A DNA stretch of 64,000 nucleotides from Anthracocystis setariae (lineage: Eukaryota > Basidiomycota > Ustilaginomycetes > Ustilaginales > Ustilaginaceae). Below, piece by piece: positions 22,463 through 31,759 of this stretch (positions are counted from its first letter, which is position 1; every line of letters begins with the position of its first letter). The position numbers were made by a program, and so were the translations under genes. The notes beneath the pieces were generated by a model. It was given only the letters and a program-made list of their open reading frames with translations. It had not been told where the DNA came from and did not search any database. The stretch spans positions 1,550,001-1,614,000 of the forward strand of contig CAKMXJ010000003.1 in NCBI GenBank assembly GCA_928724745.1. Direction: 5' to 3'.

Positions 22463-24775
22463 TCAACCGTGTTGAGAAAGATCGAAAGGTGTGATCCATG
22501 TTGCGAGATCCTGGTCTACGATCCTGCTATCAGAATTGCGTTTTGCCAGGCGACGCTTGACTTTGGCTTTGAGCCTCTGACGTTTGCCCATGAGGAGTTT
22601 GTCTTGGGCATCGAACGAGCCGTCTTCTGGCATGCCATGTTCGATCAGACTGAGATCATTGAAGTCGAGGTGGTGATTGTCGTCATCGTCAAAGAATGTG
22701 GCATCTGCTTCTGCGGATGGGGACGGTTCGGTTGAGGTGGATGATTGCGAAGGGGTCGAGGTGCTGAGACGTGGATCTGGTGATGCGTGAGAAGAGCTCG
22801 AAGCGGAGCCGGGTGTACTGTTCTTGGACGTAAGCGTAGCGTTAGCGGCGAGCATGGCTTGTTGCTTGCGCACAAACCCTTCGTCGTGCTTCTCGATGGC
22901 GTGATGCAGATCACGAGGAGAATGACGAGCCACAGAGCCCGATGATGGGCAAGCAGCACTGAATGAATGAGACGAATGCAAGAACTGAGCAATCTCAACC
23001 ATGGTCACCGGTAGTACCGGTGGCTGGCGCGTCAGCTGCACCAAACGTCTCGTCGATCCTTGGCCGGCATACCATGCGTCGAGCCTTCTGGACTCGCGCT
23101 TAATTACATCGTACTCTTTCGACTTGGGCCATGCGTCTACAGCCCCGCCAGAAGACGAGCTCGTTGAAGACTCGATGGGATGAAGGGAGAGACACAGGGC
23201 AACATGAGCCGACGAAGGGAATTTGGACACGATACCGGTGCTTTGAGCGGTCTTGGCATACTCTGCTGCGCCCAGACTCTTGTCCACCCTTGTAGGGGTG
23301 ACGAACTCGACCTCTGCTCGCAAGATGCAACGGCCTGGTTGACGGGCGGATCGCCCTTGGTCGCTTGCGGCTGCCACATCTTCAGGGGCAGCCTCGACAC
23401 GACTGTTGCCGTACCATGCAAGGGCTCTAAGGAGACTCTTCCATGAATGGGCGCGGATGACGAAGAAGCCTCGTGCCTCGTTTGCGTAACGAGCTGCTCG
23501 GTTATTCGCCGCTTGAAGGGATGGTTTTGAGATGCTAGAAAGCTCGATACAGGGCGGGAAGAGTACTTTCGCCGCACTTGTCGATGGGTGACCAGAGGGA
23601 GACGACACCGTAGGCAGCATCGACAAGGCAGTGGGCAAGCGAGTCTTATCAAGCTGAGCAGCAAAGGGAAGGTCGCTGTAGCCGAAATCAATGCCTGGCA
23701 GCGCACGCTGGCCCCGCTGTTCCGGTGTTGGAGAGCAGCCAGCGCTCGTATCCTGAAGATCTAGTCCTTGTTGGACTGGCTGATTCGAGGCAAGATCAGA
23801 GATCTCGAGCTTAGCTGAATCCTTGAGCTGACGCAGCGAACGTTGGCGAGCAGCCTCGAGAAGACGAGCCTCCTCGTGTAAGACTCGTTGCGAATGCCTC
23901 TCAGCTTCTCGACGACTTTCTTCTATGGCTTGCTGTAAGATTTGTTCTTCCTCCTGCGCGACCCGTCGCTGTTGCTGAGATTCTTCCGCTGTCAAGGCGA
24001 AGATGCGATCCAACTCCTGTTGCTCACGAAGCTCACGTTGCCGAGACTCGGCCTCGCGTTTTGCAGATCGAAGAGAGGCTTTTATGGCGTCCTCCATCTC
24101 GGCTCGACAGCCTGGACAATCGTCAAACTCGTGGGCGAGCGCTGTGGTGCATTCTGATTTCTCACCTCCGTCTGCGTGAGTCGAGTGCTTGGCCTCTGTC
24201 TGCTGCGGCATCATCGTGATGGGCGGTGGACGTTTTGGAATCGGAGGTTGATGAAGTGTCGGTACTGGCGCAGGAGGCGGAATTGGACGAACAGCGTATG
24301 TGACAGGTGAGCCTGGGCTAGGGAAGAGCGGATCGCCCGGTCCAAATCGGGTAGGTTGTGCAGATGCATGAGGATCGTCATACGGGTTGGCAAGCCAATT
24401 TGAACGAGACGAGCGCGGTGAAGGTGCAGGTGAATGGAAATGAGCCAGCGACTGTTGTGCTTGTGAGCCTTGCGAGAGTCCAAGGCCATTCGAACGAGCT
24501 GGAGGGGATGGTAATGGCCTGGAAGTTCCAGGAGCAGAAGCAAATGGGGAATATGGCGGTGCGAAGGACGGAGAGATGGGGGATCGATTGGCACTCGGGC
24601 GGTGGTTCTGCGGCGAGGGCGGCAGGAAAGGCGCAAAAGCTGGTTGCGAAACGTACGAGATATCTGAATGCATCATCGACGACGACGGAGGAGTCCTCGT
24701 AGAACTGTTCGACTGATCTGATTGCCAGTCTTGTTGGCGGATGCTCCGCTGTTGAGGCTGCGTTCCGGGAAGCAT
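22463..24775 (-). CDS. Uncharacterised protein with ubiquitin-interacting-motif-like helices
   Basis: This 770-residue intronless protein has an ATG at 24775. Residues 1-200 are a Pro/Ser-rich disordered region. A CPGC element (220-223) precedes a long charged helix (about 224-320). That helix carries two UIM-type motifs: MEDAIKASLRSA (227-238) and EEEQILQQAIEESRREAE (275-292). Both fit the acidic-Ala-x-x-Ser pattern. A third, weaker candidate lies at about 302-316. The C-terminal half contains a semi-ordered region (about 430-600, GFFVIRAHSWKSLLRALAWYG onward) that I do not recognise, a Ser/Thr-rich stretch and a Lys/Arg-rich end. Ubiquitin binding is inferred from the motifs only. It shares a short divergent promoter with the DUF726 gene. 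Confidence 0.82.
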   Translation of the reverse strand: MLPGTQPQQRSIRQQDWQSDQSNSSTRTPPSSSMMHSDISYVSQPAFAPFLPPSPQNHRPSANRSPISPSFAPPYSPFASAPGTSRPLPSPPARSNGLGLSQGSQAQQSLAHFHSPAPSPRSSRSNWLANPYDDPHASAQPTRFGPGDPLFPSPGSPVTYAVRPIPPPAPVPTLHQPPIPKRPPPITMMPQQTEAKHSTHADGGEKSECTTALAHEFDDCPGCRAEMEDAIKASLRSAKREAESRQRELREQQELDRIFALTAEESQQQRRVAQEEEQILQQAIEESRREAERHSQRVLHEEARLLEAARQRSLRQLKDSAKLEISDLASNQPVQQGLDLQDTSAGCSPTPEQRGQRALPGIDFGYSDLPFAAQLDKTRLPTALSMLPTVSSPSGHPSTSAAKVLFPPCIELSSISKPSLQAANNRAARYANEARGFFVIRAHSWKSLLRALAWYGNSRVEAAPEDVAAASDQGRSARQPGRCILRAEVEFVTPTRVDKSLGAAEYAKTAQSTGIVSKFPSSAHVALCLSLHPIESSTSSSSGGAVDAWPKSKEYDVIKRESRRLDAWYAGQGSTRRLVQLTRQPPVLPVTMVEIAQFLHSSHSFSAACPSSGSVARHSPRDLHHAIEKHDEGFVRKQQAMLAANATLTSKNSTPGSASSSSHASPDPRLSTSTPSQSSTSTEPSPSAEADATFFDDDDNHHLDFNDLSLIEHGMPEDGSFDAQDKLLMGKRQRLKAKVKRRLAKRNSDSRIVDQDLATWITPFDLSQHG

Positions 24776-25007
24776 GTTGACCGTCTATAGGCTTCAGCGT
24801 TGCCATCTGATGATGGCCATGGCTATGAGGGAAGAGCGGTGGCAGCACCGGTCATGGTAGAGAATGCTACTGGATGGCAGGAAACGAGGTAGCATACAGC
24901 TCACGAGGTTGGCGGGCTGTGCTCTCTGTCCGGCAAACTACACATACAGAGCTTTTGGAGCACTGGCACCGTGTAATGCACCCTGGCGCCTGGGCGTAAT
25001 CTGACAG
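24776..25007. promoter_or_regulatory. Short bidirectional promoter region
   Basis: Only 232 bp separate the ATG of the UIM protein from the first in-frame ATG of the DUF726 gene (355 bp to its second ATG). Both promoters and 5'UTRs must fit here. Confidence 0.55.
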
Positions 25008-27764
25008 ATGTGGAGGCCAATTTGCGGCAGATGGTGCCTGCAGATTACGCAGAGTTGGTTCGACCCTGATCCAAACCGGTCAATCCTCTCGCCTTGGTCA
25101 GTGTTGACAGCTCACCAACACAGATTCAGCATGTTATCCAAGAGCCAGCGAACGCAACCGACGACGGCCTCGTTGGATCTGTCATCGCTGCAATCATACT
25201 CGCCAAAGTGGTCTCCGCACCTTCGACTGGCAACATGTATCTCGATCAAATATGCTGTCCAGAGGCACGTTGAACGTGCGTCTGCGCTAGCTACTGCTCA
25301 GCCAACTCCTCCAACAGTGCCAGGAGCATCGCCCTTCTCAGTCTCACAAGAATGGTCTGATTATGGAAACAAATTCCTGACAGCAACATGCCAACATCTC
25401 GGCGTGCCAGAAAACTCGCTGCCTCCAAGTCCAATCAGCCTCGAGGACGTTTTATCAGCCGCAAGAGGCCGACTGCAACACGCTGGCACAAGCGACCCTG
25501 TCTGTCGCAACGAACCTCAGTTTGAGTCCGGCTCAGACCACTCCCGCCGCTTCCCCAATCTGGATCTGCCCATCAAGGGCTTCGATGATACCAAAAATAA
25601 GGATGTGTCAGAAGACGCGGACGGTCGCGCCGACCTCGATAGCGGGGAGAAACCGGGAAACTTCGAGGCTTCGGCAGCTCTCGAGAACCTCGATTTAAGC
25701 TCTTCGCCCTCGCTGTCTGACCATGAAGCGGATGGCTTTTCGTTCGACCAAGATGCACAAGAACTTCCTGACTATTTCCGTGGTCAACTTGATCCCGTGA
25801 CTTCCCAGATCCTGGCTGGCGAGCGGAATCGTCAACAAAGAGCTCGATCGCGTTCTCAGGACACTTTGGCGCAGGAGCCTCCGAAGCGTGTCCAGGGAGC
25901 CCTCGATCCAGAGTCCGATCAGGACATCGAAGTGGCACACGAGCTCCTTCTTGTGGCGCTCGGCCTAGGTCAATATCGTGCGCAGGATGGCTCGTCGACC
26001 ATCTTCGAGCAGGACTTTCTCTTTGGAGACACCGAGCTTGATCTTTCGCGTCCTGAAAATCAGGCTGCTCAAGAGAAGCCACCAAGCCCACCTATGCCAA
26101 CCCGAACATCGGAGCAACAGCAGTCGAAGTCATCCTTGGATCATTCAGCATCTTCGGCGAGTCTGGGTGCGGACGACCCCGTCACCAGCATGTCTGAGGC
26201 TGGAAAGATGATCGGAGGCGCTTCTGTCAGCGCCTTCAATTCGTTGAAAGCAGGAACACTGTCTGGATGGAAGAAGGTTTCTTCCGCGAGCAAGGAGTTG
26301 GTCAATCCTCTCGTTCCAGCCAAAGCCGCTCCCGCCAAGCCAGAGCCGAACGACAAAAAGCAACCTGTCAAGCCCAACGAGGTGTGTCATTACGATGCAA
26401 GAGCACGTTCGATCATCTTTGTTGCCGTCACCGCTATGGGTATCTCGGCGCGCCAGGTGTGGATGGCAGAGAAAGTCATGGCTCAGACCATCTACTTTAT
26501 CATGAGCGAGGGCGACAAAGCTTCCGCCAGCAAGCATGGCAGAGGCATCGTGGAACAGCTCCCGGCAGGCGCATCGCTCGATGCCCGCACCGGCTCCATA
26601 TCGCAGGCCTCGCAACGGTCGGAGTATATGAACCAACACTCGGGCTCTGTGGTGCAGCGAGAGCGCGACAAGGTGACGTGGGGCAAGTGGGCAGCGATGG
26701 GAGGTGGCTTCATCGCTGGTGGGCTTGTCATTGGCCTAACAGGAGGACTCGCCGCACCACTGATCGCTCCTGCCCTGGTAGGACTGACTGGCGCCTCGTT
26801 CCTAGCTACCTCGGGCGGCATCATCATGCTTGGGACCCTGTTTGGTCTAGGTGGAGGCGGCCTTGCTGGCTATCGGGTCGAGCGCCGTCTACGAGGTGTG
26901 TCGTCCTTTGCGTTCGCGCAGCTTGCCACCGAGGCCCGCCAAGCGGGCATGGCGATCCCGAGTCTGCATGCCACCATTTGCAGTAGCGGGCTGATCCTCG
27001 AAGCTGACCAGCAGGTTGCACCGTGGACACACATCTTCGAGCGCGCCAAGGACGGGCGCGATGCATTTGCAGTGGAATGCGAGGCTGAAATGATGAAGTC
27101 AGCAGGTCAGGGACTCCGCTCATACATGCTTGACAACTTGATCCGCACGGGCGGAACCAAAGCGGCCGAGGAGGTGGTCAAGAAGACGGCGCTCGCCGGC
27201 ATCGCTGCCATCACCCTGCCTATGACGGTATTCAACGCAGCATCAGCAACGCTGGATGGCGTCTTTGTGCGTGCCAAGACCAAAGCATACAAGGCTGGAT
27301 TGATTCTAGCCGAAACGTTGCGGAACGAAGTGCAGGGTCATCGACCCGTAGTCCTGATCGGGACATCTCTGGGCGCGGCGACCATTTTGACTGCTCTCAC
27401 CGAGCTTGCCAAAGATCCGGAACAGACGTCTCACTTGATCGATTCGGTTATTCTCATCTCGGCGCCAATCACCCCATCTGCCTCAACACTGCGCAAGGTG
27501 AGAACGATCGTGCAGAGACGATTCGTCAACGTGTTTTCGTCGAAAGACATGGTGTGTGGCATAGCTGCTTGGCTAGGCTCTGGCGTGTCGGTGGAAGAGC
27601 TCAGAGCTGGCAAGTTGCCACGGGTAGCCGGGAGCCGCGCCATCGATGATGTGCCCGGGTTAGAGAACATCAACGTGTCCGACATCATCTCGAGCCACTT
27701 TGAGGTCAACGACGCGGGCAAGCTCGCTGCCATTCTTGCTCGCTGCGGTGCTTTGGACGATTAG
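25008..27764 (+). CDS. DUF726/TMCO4-family alpha/beta-hydrolase-like membrane protein
   Basis: The reading frame encodes 918 residues from the first ATG (25008). An ATG at 25131 giving 877 residues is equally plausible, because the first 41 residues do not look conserved and an intron-like GTCAGT...ACACAG lies between the two. The N-terminal 450 residues are mostly polar and disordered. The family core follows: QVWMAEKVMAQTIYF, a Gly/Ala-rich hydrophobic hairpin (about 563-625, probably two membrane segments), the RSYMLDNLI region, and the nucleophile-elbow-like GTSLGA (785-790) in a predicted hydrolase fold that continues to the C-terminus. Yeast Mil1, which interacts with the AP-1 medium chain, and animal TMCO4 belong to this family (family knowledge). 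The substrate is unknown. Confidence 0.88.
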   Translation: MWRPICGRWCLQITQSWFDPDPNRSILSPWSVLTAHQHRFSMLSKSQRTQPTTASLDLSSLQSYSPKWSPHLRLATCISIKYAVQRHVERASALATAQPTPPTVPGASPFSVSQEWSDYGNKFLTATCQHLGVPENSLPPSPISLEDVLSAARGRLQHAGTSDPVCRNEPQFESGSDHSRRFPNLDLPIKGFDDTKNKDVSEDADGRADLDSGEKPGNFEASAALENLDLSSSPSLSDHEADGFSFDQDAQELPDYFRGQLDPVTSQILAGERNRQQRARSRSQDTLAQEPPKRVQGALDPESDQDIEVAHELLLVALGLGQYRAQDGSSTIFEQDFLFGDTELDLSRPENQAAQEKPPSPPMPTRTSEQQQSKSSLDHSASSASLGADDPVTSMSEAGKMIGGASVSAFNSLKAGTLSGWKKVSSASKELVNPLVPAKAAPAKPEPNDKKQPVKPNEVCHYDARARSIIFVAVTAMGISARQVWMAEKVMAQTIYFIMSEGDKASASKHGRGIVEQLPAGASLDARTGSISQASQRSEYMNQHSGSVVQRERDKVTWGKWAAMGGGFIAGGLVIGLTGGLAAPLIAPALVGLTGASFLATSGGIIMLGTLFGLGGGGLAGYRVERRLRGVSSFAFAQLATEARQAGMAIPSLHATICSSGLILEADQQVAPWTHIFERAKDGRDAFAVECEAEMMKSAGQGLRSYMLDNLIRTGGTKAAEEVVKKTALAGIAAITLPMTVFNAASATLDGVFVRAKTKAYKAGLILAETLRNEVQGHRPVVLIGTSLGAATILTALTELAKDPEQTSHLIDSVILISAPITPSASTLRKVRTIVQRRFVNVFSSKDMVCGIAAWLGSGVSVEELRAGKLPRVAGSRAIDDVPGLENINVSDIISSHFEVNDAGKLAAILARCGALDD

Positions 27765-29053
27765 GCTCCACAAATTTCGCCGGTGCCGGTGCCCAGCGAT
27801 GCTGCGCCGTATCTGCCGGATCTAAGAAACCCGGTCAACGTGTTGATCTTCGTGCCTGCTTCTGGCCATCATGTTAGATCGGTGTGATGAAAGTGCGGGG
27901 GCAGGACCGATGGCGATTTTACGGGCAGTGAACTGAAATACAGAGTGAGTAGAAGAACTAGTTACTTGTTTCACAGCAGCCGTTCGATTGTTCTGCAGGG
28001 GAAGCGTCGTTTCATTGAACGGTTTGACCGTCACATCCGACGCAGGATTACAGGTTAGGCACATCAAATTCAAACAGAATCTTTCCAATTCAAAGTCAAA
28101 AGTCGAATCGCCTTCGGATAGCCAAGGCCAGGATGAAATTCCTTTGCCGCAGTCGAGAAAAATTCTCTAGCCCTGCTCTCAGGCGCGATCCTTCGGACTG
28201 ACAATAAAATACGAGATACCATCCCCAACCTGTTGTATACGCGACCACGATTGTCATCGAGTTGAACCTGGAGCCTGTGCCATCCTGGACATGAGTACAC
28301 TTTGGCAGCGATCCTCCTACGGCTCCAATAGATCAACAACGAAGATCATGTGCAAAATCGACATCGGTATTGCTGCGAAGACTGCATGGACTTAAAGGCG
28401 AAACAAACGTGCGCAAGTCGGTTCGAACAATTGGCCTATGCTCGGAAGCTAATACGCACAGTCCACCTGTCTCTGCGCGATCAGAGCGGCGAGCAAAGAT
28501 TGTGCCTGCTCTAGGCCGTGAAGCGGTGGCGAAGGGCGCAAGAGGTGAAATCATGACTACTGTCGTAGCGCACGCAGTGGTGAAGAAGAAGCGTAACGAG
28601 GTTGTATGCAAAGTTTGATAGGTTCTGATTAGAACTTTGTATTTGGTCTGGAAAGAACCAATACAGAACTACATAGCGATCGAAATTGGTCAATTTCTTT
28701 CTGCGCTATCGCAACGGCAGCCCGGGCACTGGAACAGTGTGCTTTGTCGTTCGAATTGTGGTGGCTGCGCTTCTTCCAAATTCAGCGTCTGCTCGAGCCG
28801 ACCGATTGGTCCAATCAAGGAGGCGCAAGAGCAGAGCCAGCTGGAAGTTGAGCCGCAAGAAAAATTTTCTCTGCCTGCAACAGGCGATGAGTGCAGTTTT
28901 GGTCTTCCCTCGCTCTTTCGCGCAGCAGGCGCTCTTCTCACCCCAGGCCCGCCCCCAGTTGTCCAACCCAATAAAGGTCGTGGGCGCTAGTCGCCTTCTT
29001 CCTTTCTTTCCCCATACATCGTATCATAACATACACCAAAAACATCATTCAAA
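27765..29053. promoter_or_regulatory. TEF1 upstream/promoter region and 3' flank of the DUF726 gene
   Basis: No coding gene is supported. The part nearest TEF1 (about 28900-29053) is rich in pyrimidines and ends in ATTCAAAATGG, typical of a highly expressed fungal gene. TEF1 upstream regions are strong constitutive promoters in other fungi; activity here is inferred. Confidence 0.6.
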
Positions 29054-30654
29054 ATGGGAAAGGAGAAGGCTCACGTAAGTAACACACCACTGCCAATGCT
29101 CCCATCACCATGTCTGGCATCGACTCGCGTCTCCACCGTTGCTGTTCCTCTTCGCCTTTCACTCGGCAGCACTCAGTACTTGGTGGCGGAGGCGAGGCCT
29201 CGAACATGGGGAGGTCGGCATTCTGATTTTGCACTCATGTCTCTCCAGATCAAGTTCTGACACCTCGTCCTTTACATCATCATCTTCACTACCAACAGGT
29301 TAACGTCGTCGTCATTGGACACGTCGACTCCGGTAAGTCGACCACCACCGGTCACCTTATCTACAAGTGCGGTGGTATCGACAAGCGAACTGTCGAGAAG
29401 TTCGAGAAGGAGGCCGCCGAGCTTGGTAAGGGTTCCTTCAAGTACGCTTGGGTTCTTGACAAGCTCAAGGCCGAGCGTGAGCGTGGTATCACCATCGACA
29501 TCGCTCTCTGGAAGTTCGAGACCCCCAAGTACATGGTCACCGTCATTGACGCCCCTGGTCACCGTGACTTCATCAAGAACATGATCACTGGTACCTCGCA
29601 GGCCGACTGCGCTATCCTCATCATCGCCGGTGGTACCGGTGAGTTCGAGGCTGGTATCTCCAAGGACGGTCAGACCCGTGAGCACGCCCTCCTCTCGTTT
29701 ACCCTCGGTGTGCGTCAGCTCATCGTTGCCGTCAACAAGATGGACACCACCAAGTACTCTGAGGACCGATTCAACGAGATCGTCAAGGAGACCTCCAACT
29801 TCATCAAGAAGGTCGGTTACAACCCCAAGTCCGTCGCCTTCGTCCCCATCTCCGGCTGGCACGGTGACAACATGATCGAGCCCACCAAGGAGATGGCCTG
29901 GTACAAGGGTTGGGAGAAGGAGACCAAGGCCGGCAAGGTCACTGGTAAGACCCTCCTTGACGCCATTGACGCCATCGAGCCCCCTTCGCGCCCCACCGAC
30001 AAGCCCCTCCGTCTTCCCCTCCAGGATGTCTACAAGATCGGCGGTATCGGAACTGTGCCCGTCGGCCGTGTCGAGACCGGTGTCATCAAGGGCGGTATGG
30101 TTGTCACCTTCGCTCCCTCCAACGTCACCACCGAAGTTAAGTCCGTCGAGATGCACCACGAGACTCTTTCCGAGGGTCTCCCCGGTGACAACGTCGGATT
30201 CAACGTCAAGAACGTTTCCGTCAAGGACATTCGCCGTGGTAACGTCTGCTCTGACTCCAAGAACGACCCCGCCATGGAGGCCGAGTCGTTCGTCGCCCAG
30301 GTTATCGTCATGAACCACCCCGGTCAGATCGGCAACGGTTACGCCCCCGTCCTCGACTGCCACACCGCCCACATTGCCTGCAAGTTCGCCGACATCACCG
30401 AGAAGATCGACCGCCGTACCGGTAAGTCGATCGAGAACAACCCCAAGTTCATCAAGTCCGGTGACGCCGCCCTTGTCAAGATGGTCCCCACCAAGCCCAT
30501 GTGCGTCGAGTCCTTCCAGGAGTACCCCCCTCTCGGCCGTTTCGCCGTTCGTGACATGCGTCAGACCGTCGCCGTCGGTGTCGTCAAGAGCGTCGCCAAG
30601 ACTGCCGGTAAGGGTGGTAAGACCACCAAGGCTGCTGTCAAGGCCAGCAAGTAA
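29054..30654 (+). CDS. TEF1: Translation elongation factor 1-alpha
   Basis: The GTPase delivers aminoacyl-tRNA to the ribosome. There are two exons: 29054-29074 (MGKEKAH) and 29299-30654. The 224-bp intron has GTAAGT...CAACAG ends and phase 0. The product is 458 residues. Visible signatures are the P-loop GHVDSGKS (14-21), the effector region [24 protein letters not shown] and NKMD. The C-terminus is the usual Lys-rich eukaryotic tail. Codon use is the most biased in the window. A long open frame on the opposite strand is a by-product of this bias. Confidence 0.99.
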
Positions 30655-31759
30655 ACGTGTCATCACGTTGTCTACGTCGTCCTTGGCCTTGCGCCATGGA
30701 TTGAGGTGACTTGCACCTGTCTCCGATATGGAGTCATACCCTTTTCTCGCCCGCGTTTTTCCGGTTTTTCGCGGAGTCAAAATAATCCGTTCCCCCCTAC
30801 AATTGTTTCATCAATGTTTCTTGTCTGTAGCTCTACTGTCTCACGATAAGTTTGATATGCAGACCAAAAATTTCACCCCCTCTGTTCTTTTGTGTGCGAT
30901 CGAGGAAGTCGAGTGCTCGTCAATGCTACGAGAATCTAGTATTGAGCCATTGCGTGTTGCCCGCGTCAATCTTCCTCGCGAAGTCAAAGAGTCCTATGTG
31001 TCCAACTATGGTTCCCCTGCAATTTGCCTGTAGCTGGCTCGCATCTCCCTCCTACGAGACGATAGAGGATTTGATATGATGATAGTACTTGTGAGATAGT
31101 TGGGAAGCATCAAGGAGCTGCTCCCGATCAAGGGTGGGAAATACCAACACTTTCCCCTCGGCACTTCCGACAACGGTGAAAAGTGTTTCAAACGATCAAG
31201 CAGGTTGATGATGTGCGAATCACGGCTTGCTTGCCTGGAGAGATGTAATCGCAACGCTGCTCAAGAGATCCATGAGAAACCTATGACAAGCCCGACATTC
31301 TTTGCTCTACCGCATTAGCTGATCCTCATCTATCTCGCTTTGCAAATGAAATACAAGCTTTCCTTCGACCTTCATGATACTCGCTGTATCAGCCTTCCAA
31401 GCCAAGCTATCCCCAATAGTAATGCTTGTGCACTTATTGCAAGCACGACAGCGGCTTGCCTGTAACATTTGGCCTGATATGACCGACACCGGATCCAAGT
31501 AGTACGGTGAAGTCAACACGTCTAAAATGTGACTTAAGCAAGCTCACAGAAAAGCGGGTTTTTGGCGTGCCAGAACCTCGCTAATCGGGACGGAGCGTCC
31601 GTGCGGGCTGCGCCCTAATTCGCATGCGTGTCAACCAACACACTGACACTCGGTACCCTTCAGTAACGCTCCTTGAAACATCGACATCACCTTCGTCACC
31701 TCGATTGTGCACCCATCAGCTGAACACAAGGACGGCGCCGAGCCCACAAGACGTCTGAC
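30655..31759. other. Intergenic: 3' of TEF1 and upstream of the TBC gene
   Basis: About 1.1 kb without a supported gene. A small GC-rich inverted-repeat cluster lies at about 31587-31617. Confidence 0.5.

Noticed and set aside
24211..24848. Additional open frames in the 5' part of the UIM protein gene
   Set aside because: They overlap the Pro/Ser-rich coding region in other frames and are composition artefacts.
29272..30780. Long open frame (502 codons) on the minus strand opposite TEF1
   Set aside because: Antisense artefact of C-ending codons in TEF1; repetitive Gly/Asp/Leu/Val composition.
31587..31617. GC-rich inverted repeats (GGAC/GTCC and GGGC/GCCC)
   Set aside because: Stems are only four bases and no associated gene or T-run is present; probably chance.
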